Numbered from the stretch's first letter, positions 6,830 through 15,620 are shown. The stretch: DNA of 23,735 nt from Nitrospina sp. (GCA_004357365.1 SMVT01000055.1:1-23735); one strand, 5' to 3'. Notes: generated by a model not told the origin, from the sequence alone. Numbers and translations are program-made.

Positions 6830-7291
6830 ATGGGTAAAGGCTCGGTTGTGGAATCGATCGAAACTCTGGTGACTCCGCTTCTCCAAGAGAACCGCCTGGA
6901 ATTGGTCGACGTCGAATACAAAAAGGAAGGTAAAAACTGGTTTCTGAGAATATTCATCGATAAAGAAGGCGGAGTCACGGTAGGCGATTGCACGCAGGTC
7001 AGTCGCCGCATTGAAGATTTGATCGAGGTGGAAGAAGTCGTCCCCTCCAGTTATACCCTGGAAGTTTCCTCCCCCGGGTTGGACCGGCCCCTTAAAAAGG
7101 AAAAAGATTTTCTCCGGTTCCAGGGCAAACGCGCCTGCGTCACCACCTTTACTCCCATCTGCCAGCAGAAGAATTTCAAGGGAACCATCCGCGATTTCCG
7201 CGAGGATGTCCTGTTTCTGGAAACCGAACGTCAACTCGTGGAAATTCCGAAGCACCAGATCGCCAAAGCCAAACTGGAAATTGAAATTTAA
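6830..7291 (+). CDS. rimP: Ribosome maturation factor RimP
   Basis: A 153-residue cytosolic factor needed for assembly of the 30S ribosomal subunit. The family hallmark YTLEVSSPGLDRPLK lies at about residues 75-89, preceded by an alpha/beta N-terminal domain (LELVDVEYKKEGKNWFLRIFID) and followed by a C-terminal SH3-like barrel. Length matches the family (about 150). A GGGAG ribosome site precedes the ATG by about 9 bases. It is the first gene of the operon rimP-nusA-infB-ylxP-rbfA-truB-rpsO-pnp, with only 5 bases to nusA. I saw no convincing promoter in 6711-6829, although a TTGTCA box is present at 6773-6778 without a good -10. Confidence 0.95.
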   Translation: MGKGSVVESIETLVTPLLQENRLELVDVEYKKEGKNWFLRIFIDKEGGVTVGDCTQVSRRIEDLIEVEEVVPSSYTLEVSSPGLDRPLKKEKDFLRFQGKRACVTTFTPICQQKNFKGTIRDFREDVLFLETERQLVEIPKHQIAKAKLEIEI

Positions 7292-7296
7292 ACATC

Positions 7297-8937
7297 ATGA
7301 GCATTGAAGTCACACACATCATCGAGCAGTTGTGCCGCGAAAAAGGCATCGACAAGAATATCCTGATCGACGCCGTAAAAACCGCAGTGGAAGCCGCCGC
7401 GCGCAAAAAACTCCCGCACCTGGAAAACCTGCTCAGCAAATTCAACGAGGAAACCGGCGAAGCGGAAATCTGGGCGGAGCAGTCGGTGGTGACCACCGTT
7501 CAGGACCCGCAGAACGAAATCAGCCTGAAGGACGCGGTCAAAATTTCCCCCGACGCCGAGTTGGGAGAGATGGTCATGGTCAAACATGAGCTGAGAGACC
7601 TCGGCCGCATTGCGGCCCAATTGGCGAAGCAGGTGATTTTACAGAAAGTCCGGGAAGCTGAAATTGAAATCATCTACAAGGAGTTCCAGGAGAAAAAAGG
7701 CGAACTGATCAACGGCATCGTCCAGCGCTTCGAGCACGGAGACATCATCGTCGAGTTGGGAAAAGCCGAGGGCATTCTCCCCCGGCGCGAGCAGGTATTC
7801 CGGGAAGCGTTCAACCGGGGCGACCGGGTCCGCGCCTATGTCGTGGACATCCGGAAAACCACCAAGAACGCACTGGTGATCCTTTCACGGACCCATGTCG
7901 GCCTCATCAAACAGCTGTTCGAACTGGAGGTTCCCGAAATCGCCGAAGGCATGGTGGAGATCATGGGCATCGTGCGCGAACCCAACGGACGCACCAAAAT
8001 CGCCGTGCGTTCCAACGACCGGGATATCGACGCTGTCGGCGCCTGCGTCGGAATGCGCGGCATGCGCGTTCAGTCGATCGTCCAGGAGTTGCGCGGAGAA
8101 AAAATCGACATCGTCGAATACTCGGAGGATCCCGAACTGTTCATCCGCAACGCGTTGAGTCCGGCCAAAATTTCGCGGATTATCCCCAACCGGGAAGAAA
8201 ACCACATGACCATCATCGTGGCCGACGACCAGATGTCCCTCGCCATCGGCAAAAAAGGCCAGAATGTGCGCCTCGCCGCCAAGCTGGTAAAGTGGAAAAT
8301 CGATATCAAAAACGCGTCCGAGGCCGGCGGCGTACTGGAAGCCTCGGCTCTGCTGGGGGGAGGCAAGCAACCACCCACCGAGAATTTCCTCGAGACAATC
8401 CAAAACACCAAGGGATTTGGCGAAAAAATCGTCGCGCTTTTATTCAATAAAAACGTGGTCACCTTCGACGAAGTCATCAACCGTGGAATCGAAGGGTTGA
8501 CCCAGTTGCCCGGTATCGGTCCCAAAAAGGCCGAGGCGATTTTTAAGTTTACGCAGGATTATCTGCAACAGGCGGCCGAAGCCGCTCCGGCCATCCCGGA
8601 AGAAACGCAGAAGCCCAAAGACGATACCCTGATGTATACCGCTCCGGCATTGGGAGAGATTGCGGAACCCGGCGAGGACGAGCCGGTCGAGACAGAAGAA
8701 ATCGCCCCGGCGGAGGAAGCCGGCGAGGAGGAGGACCGGGAATTTCCTCTGAGCGAACTCCCCGACGTCGACCCGGCCGTTGTACAGCTTTTGGAAAACA
8801 ACGGATTCCAAACTATCGCCGAATTGTCGGTGACCCCGGCGGAGGAACTCATCGCCTTGGAAGGCATCGATGAGGCCATGGCCTACAGTCTGGTGGAACA
8901 GGCCCGGCAACATATGGAAAAATTTGAAAGTGTTTAA
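7297..8937 (+). CDS. nusA: Transcription termination/antitermination factor NusA
   Basis: Binds RNA polymerase and nascent RNA to control pausing, termination and antitermination. The 546 residues show an N-terminal polymerase-binding domain (1-130), an S1 domain (about 140-205: GIVQRFEHGDIIVELGKAEG), a first KH domain around GACVGMRGMRVQSIV and a second KH domain with GKKGQNVRLAAKL near 318-330. Two helix-hairpin-helix type repeats follow, one around QLPGIGPKKAEAI (402-415) and one at about 515-540. They are joined by an acidic, proline-rich linker (about 425-490). The tail resembles the acidic-repeat extension of proteobacterial NusA. The start is ATG, 5 bases after rimP. The ylxR gene often found between nusA and infB is missing. 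Confidence 0.97.
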   Translation: MSIEVTHIIEQLCREKGIDKNILIDAVKTAVEAAARKKLPHLENLLSKFNEETGEAEIWAEQSVVTTVQDPQNEISLKDAVKISPDAELGEMVMVKHELRDLGRIAAQLAKQVILQKVREAEIEIIYKEFQEKKGELINGIVQRFEHGDIIVELGKAEGILPRREQVFREAFNRGDRVRAYVVDIRKTTKNALVILSRTHVGLIKQLFELEVPEIAEGMVEIMGIVREPNGRTKIAVRSNDRDIDAVGACVGMRGMRVQSIVQELRGEKIDIVEYSEDPELFIRNALSPAKISRIIPNREENHMTIIVADDQMSLAIGKKGQNVRLAAKLVKWKIDIKNASEAGGVLEASALLGGGKQPPTENFLETIQNTKGFGEKIVALLFNKNVVTFDEVINRGIEGLTQLPGIGPKKAEAIFKFTQDYLQQAAEAAPAIPEETQKPKDDTLMYTAPALGEIAEPGEDEPVETEEIAPAEEAGEEEDREFPLSELPDVDPAVVQLLENNGFQTIAELSVTPAEELIALEGIDEAMAYSLVEQARQHMEKFESV

Positions 8938-9005
8938 AAAGAAAGATCGCCATGGGTAATTAACCTGTGGCTTGCATTTCCCTTACAGCATTAGGAGAAC
9001 TTTCA

Positions 9006-11354
9006 TTGGGAAAAATCAGAATCAATAAACTGGCGTTGGAGTTGAATATCCCCAACGACAAGATCATCGACGAGCTCAAAAAGAAGGACGTCCCCGTCAA
9101 GAACCATATGAGCTCCATCGAGGGCGAGGTGGTGGAGTATATCCGCGGCCTGTTCACGGAGAAAAAACCCGCGGCCAAGACCAAGAAAAAAGCCCCCGCC
9201 AAAAAAGTGTCCACAGTCGTCAAGCCCATCACCGCCAAAACCGCGGCTAAAGCCGCCGCTCTAAAGAAAGCCGCCCAAGCCGAGGAAGCCAAAAAGGCCG
9301 CCCAAGCCAAGACCTCGACCAAACCAAAAGCGGCCAAAACTAAAGCCGCCCCCAAACCGAAGGCCACCGAAGCCAAAAAAGAAGAAGCCGACACTGACAA
9401 GCAGAAAGCTTCCAGAAAACTGGGACTGAAAGTAGTCATCATTTCCGAGGAAGCGGGGAAGAAAAAGGCAGCCAAAGCGCCCAAGGAAAAACCGGCAGCC
9501 AAAAAGAAAAAAGAAGAACCCAAAACCCCGCCCGCCAAAACCCTCCAAGAAAAACAGCCTCAGGAAGCGCCTTCGGTCGAACCCCCGGTTGAAGAGGAAA
9601 GCTTTGAAGTGGTCCAACTGATGGACAACATGCCTTTGCGCGATGTGGCTGAAAAATTAAAATGCACACCCAACGACATTATTATGGATTTGATGACCCT
9701 GGGCACTATGGCGACCATCAACCAGAGCCTGAGCCTGGAGGTGGCCTCGAAAATCGCCGATCAACGGGGATTTGAAGTGGAGGTCATCACGCCGGAGTTG
9801 GACCTGGGTTTTGAAGAAGAGCAGCAAGAGGATCTGGAAAAGGACCGTATTTCGCGGCCGCCGATCGTGACCATCATGGGACACGTCGACCACGGCAAAA
9901 CCTCCTTGCTGGATGCGATCCGGAAAACCAACGTCACCAGCCGCGAGGCGGGGGGCATCACCCAGCACATCGGGGCGTACCAAGTCACCATCAAAGGTTC
10001 GACCATCACCTTTCTCGACACGCCGGGCCATGAGGCGTTTACCGCCATGCGGGCGCGTGGCGCCCAGGTGACCGATACCGTGGTCCTGGTGGTGGCGGCG
10101 GATGACGGCGTCAAGCCGCAAACCCTGGAAGCCATTCACCACGCCAACGCGGGCGGGGTTCCCCTGCTGGTGGCCATCAATAAAATCGACAAGCCCGACG
10201 CCAAACCCGAAGAGGTCAAAAAACAGTTGGCGGATCAGGGGCTGCTCCCTGAAGAATGGGGTGGACAAACCATTTTCACGGAAGTCTCCGCCATTCAGGG
10301 ACAAGGCATCGACCACCTGCTCGAGTTGATCCTCCTGCAGGCGGAAATCATGGAGCTGAAGGCGAATCCCACACTCCGCGGGCGCGGAGTGATTATTGAA
10401 GCGCATCTGGATAAGGGACGGGGCCCGGTCGCCACCCTGATGGTGCAGAACGGCCAACTGAAAGTCGGCGATCCGTTTATCGCGGGCAATTATTTTGGGA
10501 AAGTGCGCGCTATGGTCAACGACCAAGGCGATGATATCCAAGAGGCCTCGCTCAGCACCCCGGTCGAGGTCATCGGACTGCCGGAAGTTCCGAATCCCGG
10601 CGACACCTTCATGGTGGTCAAGGACGAAAAGCGCGCGCGCCAGCTCAGCAATTTGAAGATTCAACGGCAACGCGAGTCGGTGCTGTTGCAGAAACCCCGC
10701 ATCACCATGGATGATTTGCACCAGCAGATCGTCGAGGGAAAAATCCAGGAGTTGAACCTGATCATCAAAGCCGATGTCCAAGGGTCGATCCAGGCGGTCC
10801 GGGAGGCCTTCAAAAAACTGGGGACCGAGAAGGTGCGGGTGAAAATCATTCACGACGCGGTGGGCGGGATCACCGAATCGGACATCCTGCTGGCCAGCGC
10901 GTCGAGCGCGCTGATCATCGGGTTCAATGTTCGTCCCACGTTCAAAGCCGAGGCCATGGCCGCCAAGGAAAAAGTGGACGTGCGGCTGTACAGCATCATT
11001 TACGAAGCGATCGATGACATCAAGAAAGCGCTGGAAGGCCTGCTCGAACCCACCTTCAAGGAACGCATCATGGGACGGGCCGAGGTCCGGGAGATTTTTT
11101 CGATTCCCAAAGTCGGTGTCATCGCCGGGTGCCAGGTCCTTTCCGGAACCCTCGAACGCAACAGCAAGGCCCGGCTGGTCCGCGACAACGTCGTGGTTTA
11201 CGAAGGCAAAATCCAATCCCTGAGGCGCTTCAAGGACGATGTCAAGGAAGTTGCTTCGGGATATGAATGCGGCCTGGCGTTGGACAAGTTTCAGGATCTG
11301 AAGCAGGGCGACATCGTCGAACCGTTTATCCTGGAAGAAGTCGCTCCGGGATGA
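9006..11354 (+). CDS. infB: Translation initiation factor IF-2
   Basis: A GTPase that delivers initiator fMet-tRNA to the 30S subunit and promotes subunit joining. I place the start at the TTG at 9006: AGGAG (8993-8997) lies 8 bases upstream, and the product then begins MGKIRINKLALELNI, as typical IF-2 does. Longer frames starting at 8967 have no ribosome site. Of 782 residues, 1-50 form the N-terminal IF2N domain, about 50-195 are a Lys/Ala/Pro-rich linker, about 202-260 form a second IF2N domain, and the G domain carries GHVDHGKT (292-299), DTPGH (338-342) and NKID (392-395). Domains II-IV follow, including the C-terminal fMet-tRNA-binding barrel. Its stop is 26 bases before the preferred ylxP start. 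Confidence 0.97.
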   Translation: MGKIRINKLALELNIPNDKIIDELKKKDVPVKNHMSSIEGEVVEYIRGLFTEKKPAAKTKKKAPAKKVSTVVKPITAKTAAKAAALKKAAQAEEAKKAAQAKTSTKPKAAKTKAAPKPKATEAKKEEADTDKQKASRKLGLKVVIISEEAGKKKAAKAPKEKPAAKKKKEEPKTPPAKTLQEKQPQEAPSVEPPVEEESFEVVQLMDNMPLRDVAEKLKCTPNDIIMDLMTLGTMATINQSLSLEVASKIADQRGFEVEVITPELDLGFEEEQQEDLEKDRISRPPIVTIMGHVDHGKTSLLDAIRKTNVTSREAGGITQHIGAYQVTIKGSTITFLDTPGHEAFTAMRARGAQVTDTVVLVVAADDGVKPQTLEAIHHANAGGVPLLVAINKIDKPDAKPEEVKKQLADQGLLPEEWGGQTIFTEVSAIQGQGIDHLLELILLQAEIMELKANPTLRGRGVIIEAHLDKGRGPVATLMVQNGQLKVGDPFIAGNYFGKVRAMVNDQGDDIQEASLSTPVEVIGLPEVPNPGDTFMVVKDEKRARQLSNLKIQRQRESVLLQKPRITMDDLHQQIVEGKIQELNLIIKADVQGSIQAVREAFKKLGTEKVRVKIIHDAVGGITESDILLASASSALIIGFNVRPTFKAEAMAAKEKVDVRLYSIIYEAIDDIKKALEGLLEPTFKERIMGRAEVREIFSIPKVGVIAGCQVLSGTLERNSKARLVRDNVVVYEGKIQSLRRFKDDVKEVASGYECGLALDKFQDLKQGDIVEPFILEEVAPG

Positions 11355-11380
11355 TCGATGTCGATACCCGAGGAACCGAT

Positions 11381-11686
11381 ATGAAAATCGGCTATGTTTC
11401 ATTGAGGTTTTTTCTGCACGGGAACAATTCCCTGAAGGGCAAGCGCAAGGTCATCCGCGCCATCAAGGACCGCCTGAAGAATAAATTCAACGTCTCCGTG
11501 GCGGAAGTCGGCGATCAGGATGTCTGGCAGAATATTCACCTGGGAATCGCCGCAGTGAACGCCGACGCCCAGTATCTGGACGGTCTGCTCAAACAGGTGG
11601 TGAACTTCATCGACCACATGCACCTGGCGGAAATGACCGACTGCCAAACGGAAATCGTCGATGTCCACAACCGTTACGCAGATTGA
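11381..11686 (+). CDS. ylxP: YlxP/DUF503 family protein
   Basis: A 101-residue small alpha/beta protein of the DUF503 family, usually encoded beside infB and rbfA. Its role is poorly understood and a link to ribosome assembly is assumed from context. Recognisable features are the opening MKIGYVSLRFFLHGNNSLKG, the helix KRKVIRAIKDRLKNKFNVSVAEV and a D-Q-D-V-W-Q element that matches the conserved DxxxWQ of the family. The ATG at 11381 is chosen because GAGGA ends 6 bases before it. An earlier in-frame ATG at 11351 overlaps the infB stop but would add ten residues unlike the family. Confidence 0.88.
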   Translation: MKIGYVSLRFFLHGNNSLKGKRKVIRAIKDRLKNKFNVSVAEVGDQDVWQNIHLGIAAVNADAQYLDGLLKQVVNFIDHMHLAEMTDCQTEIVDVHNRYAD

Positions 11687-11704
11687 GGAATTACAAATTA
11701 TATT

Positions 11705-12052
11705 ATGTTTCGATACAAACGATCACAACGAGTCCAGGAACTGCTCCTCGAGGAAATCTCGAAGCTCATTCAACACGGGCTGAGGGACCCGCGGATCGGG
11801 TTCGCGACCGTCATCCGCATCGAGCTGAGCGACAACCTCAAGCATGCCAAAGTGCATGTCAGTATTCTGGGGAGCGAACAGGAGAAAGAGGACTCTCTCG
11901 AAGGCCTGAACAGCGCCAAAGGGTACATTCGGAGTTGCCTCGGCAAAAATCTGTATTTGAAATTCGTCCTGGAGCTGGATTTCCGGCTGGACGAAACCTC
12001 GGACCATGTCGAAAAAATCACCAAAATCATCAGTGACTGGCACCATGAATAA
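11705..12052 (+). CDS. rbfA: 30S ribosome-binding factor A
   Basis: A 115-residue KH-fold protein that binds immature 30S subunits and assists late 16S rRNA processing and cold adaptation. Conserved elements are the N-terminal YKRSQRVQELLLEEIS, the RDPRIGF turn near residues 28-34, ELSDNLKHAKVHVSILG, and the C-terminal RLDETSDHVEKI segment with the usual D-x-(x)-x-HVxKI pattern. The nearest purine-rich ribosome site (GAGGA, 11685-11689) is 15 bases from the ATG, longer than normal, and no better in-frame start exists. The last 8 bases overlap the truB start, implying coupling. Confidence 0.95.
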   Translation: MFRYKRSQRVQELLLEEISKLIQHGLRDPRIGFATVIRIELSDNLKHAKVHVSILGSEQEKEDSLEGLNSAKGYIRSCLGKNLYLKFVLELDFRLDETSDHVEKITKIISDWHHE

Positions 12053-12974
12053 TATTGTCAATTTGTACAAACCCGTGGGGCCGTCCTCTTTTTTTATGGT
12101 GCAATCCGTCAAACGGGCGCTCAAAATCAAAAAGGCGGGCCACATCGGCACGCTGGACCCGAAAGCCGAGGGCGTGCTCCCCATCTGCCTCAACCGGTCC
12201 ACCCGCCTGATCCAGTTTCTGGTCAGCCTCCCCAAGGTCTACCGGGCCAACATGACCCTTGGAATCGCCACCGATACGCAGGACGCCACCGGACAGGTGA
12301 CCGCCACCGGGGACGCCACCACCGTCACCGAACCGCAAGTACGAGAGGTGCTGGCCGATTTCCAAGGCGAGGTGCAGCAGATTCCGCCCATGTACTCAGC
12401 CAAGAAAAAAGACGGGGTTCCCCTTTACAAATTGGCGAGAAATGGTATTACTATCGAGAGAAAACCAGTGACCCTCCGGATTTATGCCATCGATTTCCTC
12501 AATAAAGAGGGCAATGAGGTCACCTTCAGGGTAAAATGCTCCGCGGGAACCTATGTCCGTACCCTGTGCCACGATATCGGCCAGATCCTGGGTTGCGGAG
12601 CGCACATGTCCCAGCTGGTCCGGGAACAGGTCGGCCAATTCGATATCGAGTCGTCGCTGACCCTCGAAGAATTGAGCGATGCCCCAAGCGACGGAACGCT
12701 GACTGAAAAACTGCTGGGGACGGAGGCTGGCCTGGATTTCCTGCCGGAGATTGAGGTCCACCCGGACCACATCCCCTCCCTGACACACGGCATACCCTTG
12801 ACCAAAGTCGCGGTGCGGGCCACCCCCGACCGTTTCCAACCCGGAATGAATCTCCGGGTGACGGGAGAAGAGGGGTGCATCGTCGCCATTGTGGACCCGG
12901 TGGTGGATGAGGAGGGGTTTCAACAACTGGACCCCGGTGAAATCGCGTTTAAACTGAAACGAGTGTTGGTTTAA
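12045..12974 (+). CDS. truB: tRNA pseudouridine(55) synthase
   Basis: Makes pseudouridine 55 in the T-loop of tRNAs. The 309-residue product has the TruB catalytic signature GHIGTLDPKAEGVLPI (32-47) with nucleophile Asp38, the QIPPMYSAKKKDGVPLYKLAR substrate-binding element and the GTYVRTLCHDIG motif. A C-terminal domain follows the core. The ATG at 12045 lies within the end of rbfA (8-base overlap) and gives the expected N-terminus NIVNLYKPVGPSS. A longer frame beginning at 12006 is a shadow of rbfA. No strong ribosome site is visible, so expression probably relies on translational coupling. Confidence 0.95.
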   Translation: MNNIVNLYKPVGPSSFFMVQSVKRALKIKKAGHIGTLDPKAEGVLPICLNRSTRLIQFLVSLPKVYRANMTLGIATDTQDATGQVTATGDATTVTEPQVREVLADFQGEVQQIPPMYSAKKKDGVPLYKLARNGITIERKPVTLRIYAIDFLNKEGNEVTFRVKCSAGTYVRTLCHDIGQILGCGAHMSQLVREQVGQFDIESSLTLEELSDAPSDGTLTEKLLGTEAGLDFLPEIEVHPDHIPSLTHGIPLTKVAVRATPDRFQPGMNLRVTGEEGCIVAIVDPVVDEEGFQQLDPGEIAFKLKRVLV

Positions 12975-13014
12975 ATGAAATCATATCTATCTTTAAGGAA
13001 TGAGATCCGTTCCG

Positions 13015-13097
13015 GTTGGAATGTTTTCGCAGGGATAATTCCCTCAGCGGCCTCTACTCCGCACCTTCGGGGAATTGAGTCTACGAAAACATTCAAC
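13015..13097 (+). promoter_or_regulatory. Structured 5' leader of rpsO, candidate S15 autoregulatory RNA
   Basis: GAATGTTTTCG (13019-13029) pairs perfectly with CGAAAACATTC (13084-13094). The helix continues outward for three more pairs past a bulged G at 13018. Inside, two folds compete: a long arm AATTCCC/GGGAATT (13037-13043 with 13070-13076), or a hairpin AGGGA-TAAT-TCCCT (13031-13044). A small GCGG/CCGC hairpin (13047-13062) fits either. The element lies between truB and rpsO. Leader-mediated autoregulation by S15 is well known, with several unrelated RNA folds in different phyla. Pairing is seen; S15 binding is inference. Confidence 0.55.
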
Positions 13098-13102
13098 AAC
13101 CC

Positions 13103-13137
13103 GCCTCCCATTCCAGTACCCAACAGGAGGCTTTTTT
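13103..13137 (+). promoter_or_regulatory. Hairpin sequestering the rpsO Shine-Dalgarno, also terminator-like
   Basis: GCCTCC (13103-13108) is exactly complementary to GGAGGC (13126-13131), which contains most of the rpsO ribosome site AGGAGG (13125-13130). The loop is 17 bases. Six T residues follow directly (13132-13137), so the same hairpin could act as an attenuator or as a translational block. Either would allow switching with the upstream leader fold. The ATG follows 8 bases after the ribosome site. Confidence 0.5.
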
Positions 13138-13138
13138 C

Positions 13139-13408
13139 ATGTCTTTAACCAAGGAAAGTAAAACAAATATTATCACCAAGTATCAAACCAATGAAAAAGA
13201 TACCGGATCCTCAGAGGTCCAGATCGCGCTGTTGACCGAACGGTTGAACTATTTGAACGACCATTTCAAAATCCACGGCAAGGACCATCATTCCCGCCAC
13301 GGCCTGATTCGGATCGTCAACAGAAGGCGGAAACTTCTGGACTATCTCAAAAGAGAAGATGCCCAACGGTATCAGACCATCATCAAAGAATTGGGCATCC
13401 GCCGTTAA
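13139..13408 (+). CDS. rpsO: 30S ribosomal protein S15
   Basis: A primary 16S rRNA-binding protein of the small subunit platform, which binds the three-way junction of helices 20-22. The length of 89 residues is exactly typical. Conserved features include the TGSSEVQIALLTERLNYLNDHF region (about 22-43, with its characteristic TGSxEVQ), HGKDHHSRHGL (about 44-54) and the RRRKLLDYLKRED helix. The Shine-Dalgarno AGGAGG is strong but lies within a hairpin. The gene sits 164 bases after truB, the largest gap in the operon and one filled by structured RNA, which points to separate post-transcriptional control. Confidence 0.98.
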   Translation: MSLTKESKTNIITKYQTNEKDTGSSEVQIALLTERLNYLNDHFKIHGKDHHSRHGLIRIVNRRRKLLDYLKREDAQRYQTIIKELGIRR

Positions 13409-13452
13409 TTTAGAATCCTGCCTATAGGATCAAGAAAATTGGAGAGTATTTA

Positions 13453-15558
13453 ATGCAACAACAAGTAGAGATAGACCTCGATGGAAAAACCCTTACGCTC
13501 GAGTCGGGCTGGTTGGCCAAACAAGCCAACGGCTGCGTGGTCGTGCGATATGGCGATACCATGGTGCTGGTTTCAGCCACCATGGCGAAAAGTGAACGAG
13601 AAGGGATCGATTTTTTTCCCCTCACGGTAGATTATCGTGAAAAAACCTATGCCGCGGGACGCATTCCCGGCGGATATCTGAAACGGGAAACCCGGCCCGG
13701 CGATATGGAAACCCTGATCTGCCGGTTGATCGACCGGCCTATCCGGCCAATGTTTCCCAAGGCATTCCGGAACGAAACCCAGATCGTTTGTTTCGTCGTT
13801 TCCCACGATCAGGAAAACTCCCCCGACGTGAACGCCATCTCCGGCGCTTCCGCGGCACTGCTGGTGTCCGATATCCCATTCGAAAAGCCGGTTGCCGGGG
13901 TGCGCGTGGGACGAAAAGACGGCGCCTTTATCATCAACCCGACGTATGAAGAGACCCAGGCCAGCGACCTCAGCCTGATCATGGCCGGCACCGCCGACGC
14001 CATCGTCATGGTCGAAGCCGGCGCCAACGAGCTCAGCGAAGAAGTCATGATGAGCGCACTGGAGTTCGGGCACGGGTACATCAAAAAAATCGTGGAAGGC
14101 CAGATCAAACTCCGCGAGATGATCGGTAAGAAAAAACTGGTCGTTGAGGTTGTGGAAACCGACAGTGAGTTGACCGGCAAGGTCACCAAAGCCGTCCGCC
14201 CGGGCCTGGCCGATGCCATGCGCATCGCCGGCAAGCAGGAGCGGAGCGACGCCACGGCCCAGGTCAAGGAGGCCATGACCGCCCAATTCAACCCCGATGG
14301 CGATGAAGACCTGCAAGCGACGTTGGACGGGATTTTTCATGACGTCGAGAAAGAAGCCATGCGTAGTATGATCCTGGACGAGAAAAAACGGATCGACGGG
14401 CGAATCCTCAACGAGGTGCGGCCCATCACCTGCCAGGTCGGTTACCTGCCCCGCGTTCACGGGTCCTCTATCTTCACCCGCGGCGAAACCCAGGCGCTGG
14501 TCACCACTACACTGGGAACCAGCTCGGACGAACAGCGGATGGACAACCTGGAGTTCAAAGGGACCAAAACCTTCATGCTTCATTACAACTTCCCGGCCTT
14601 TTGTACCGGCGAGGTGAAATTCCTGACGGGTCCCGGCCGGAGGGAAATCGGCCACGGCATGCTGGCCGAACGCGCCCTCAGCCCGATGCTGCCCGACAAG
14701 GAAACGTTTCCCTATACCATCCGTATCGTTTCCGACATTCTGGAGTCCAACGGCTCCTCCTCCATGGCCTCCGTATGCGGCGGTTCCCTGTCGCTGATGG
14801 ACGCCGGAGTGCCCATCAAGGCCGCAGTCGCGGGCATCGCCATGGGGCTGATCAAGGAGGATGACCGGGTGGCCATCCTGTCGGACATCCTGGGAACCGA
14901 AGACCACCTGGGCGACATGGACTTCAAAGTGGCGGGTACCCGCAACGGCATCACCGCCCTGCAGATGGACATCAAAATTGAGGGATTGACCCCCGCGTTG
15001 ATGGCAACTGCGCTGGAGCAGGCCAAGGAAGGCCGCCTGCATATCCTGGATGAAATGGCCAAGACGCTGGCCACCTCGCGCCCCGAAATGTCCAAGTACG
15101 CGCCGCGGATCACTACCATCAAAGTGCCGGTCGACAAGATTCGCGACGTCATCGGACCGGGCGGCAAAGTGATCCGGGGTATCATCGACCGCACCGGCGT
15201 CAGCATCGACATCAACGACGACGGGACGGTCAACATCGCCTCGCACGACGAGGAGGCTTCAAAGAGCGCGATCAAGATCATTCAGGATCTGGTGCAGGAA
15301 GTGGAAGTCGGTAAGACTTATATGGGCAAGGTCAAGAAGATCATGGATTTCGGGGCCTTTGTCGAAATTTTACCGGGCACCGACGGCCTCGTCCATATCT
15401 CGCAAATCTGCGACCGCCGCATCCAGAAAGTGCGCGACGAGATTCAGGAAGGCGACGAGATCATGGTCAAGGTGATCGACGTGGACCGCAACGGAAAAGT
15501 CAAGCTCAGCCGCAAAGAGGCGATGCGCGACGAAGCCGCCGCGGCCGCCACGCACTAA
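13453..15558 (+). CDS. pnp: Polyribonucleotide nucleotidyltransferase (PNPase)
   Basis: A phosphorolytic 3'-5' exoribonuclease of mRNA decay, usually a trimer in the cytosol and often part of the degradosome. The 701 residues match the family. In order: first RNase PH domain (about 10-145, with RRLIDRPIRPMFP-like wording), an all-helical linker (about 230-310), the second, catalytic RNase PH domain (about 315-545) with FTRGETQALVTTTLG and GDMDFK at 487-492, a KH domain with GPGGKVIRGI from 568, and an S1 domain (about 621-692) with DFGAFVEILPGTDGLVHISQI. GGAGA lies 7 bases upstream of the ATG. Only a weak 5-bp hairpin separates it from rpsO. It is the last gene of the operon. Confidence 0.97.
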   Translation: MQQQVEIDLDGKTLTLESGWLAKQANGCVVVRYGDTMVLVSATMAKSEREGIDFFPLTVDYREKTYAAGRIPGGYLKRETRPGDMETLICRLIDRPIRPMFPKAFRNETQIVCFVVSHDQENSPDVNAISGASAALLVSDIPFEKPVAGVRVGRKDGAFIINPTYEETQASDLSLIMAGTADAIVMVEAGANELSEEVMMSALEFGHGYIKKIVEGQIKLREMIGKKKLVVEVVETDSELTGKVTKAVRPGLADAMRIAGKQERSDATAQVKEAMTAQFNPDGDEDLQATLDGIFHDVEKEAMRSMILDEKKRIDGRILNEVRPITCQVGYLPRVHGSSIFTRGETQALVTTTLGTSSDEQRMDNLEFKGTKTFMLHYNFPAFCTGEVKFLTGPGRREIGHGMLAERALSPMLPDKETFPYTIRIVSDILESNGSSSMASVCGGSLSLMDAGVPIKAAVAGIAMGLIKEDDRVAILSDILGTEDHLGDMDFKVAGTRNGITALQMDIKIEGLTPALMATALEQAKEGRLHILDEMAKTLATSRPEMSKYAPRITTIKVPVDKIRDVIGPGGKVIRGIIDRTGVSIDINDDGTVNIASHDEEASKSAIKIIQDLVQEVEVGKTYMGKVKKIMDFGAFVEILPGTDGLVHISQICDRRIQKVRDEIQEGDEIMVKVIDVDRNGKVKLSRKEAMRDEAAAAATH

Positions 15559-15578
15559 AACCCGAAACGCAAACCTTC

Positions 15579-15617
15579 AGCGGATGCGCCGGAATTTCCG
15601 GTCATCCGCTTTTTTTT
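15579..15617 (+). terminator. Strong intrinsic terminator after pnp
   Basis: AGCGGATG (15579-15586) and CATCCGCT (15603-15610) form a perfect 8-bp stem. An inner palindrome CCGGAA/TTCCGG extends the arm, and eight T residues follow. It lies between the convergent pnp and surE genes. The hairpin would also form on the minus strand but lacks a T tract there, so it serves mainly the pnp side. Confidence 0.93.
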
Positions 15618-15620
15618 GCG

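Noticed and set aside
9657..11402. 581-codon open frame on the minus strand
   Set aside because: Antisense to infB, whose GTPase motifs are all intact on the plus strand; low-complexity Asp/His/Phe-rich translation.
13415..13430. Hairpin between rpsO and pnp as an RNase III autoregulation site like that of E. coli
   Set aside because: Only a 5-bp stem (ATCCT/AGGAT) with a six-base loop, far too small to resemble the enterobacterial processing stem.
13573..15246. 557-codon open frame on the minus strand
   Set aside because: Antisense to pnp with no family features; a codon-bias shadow.
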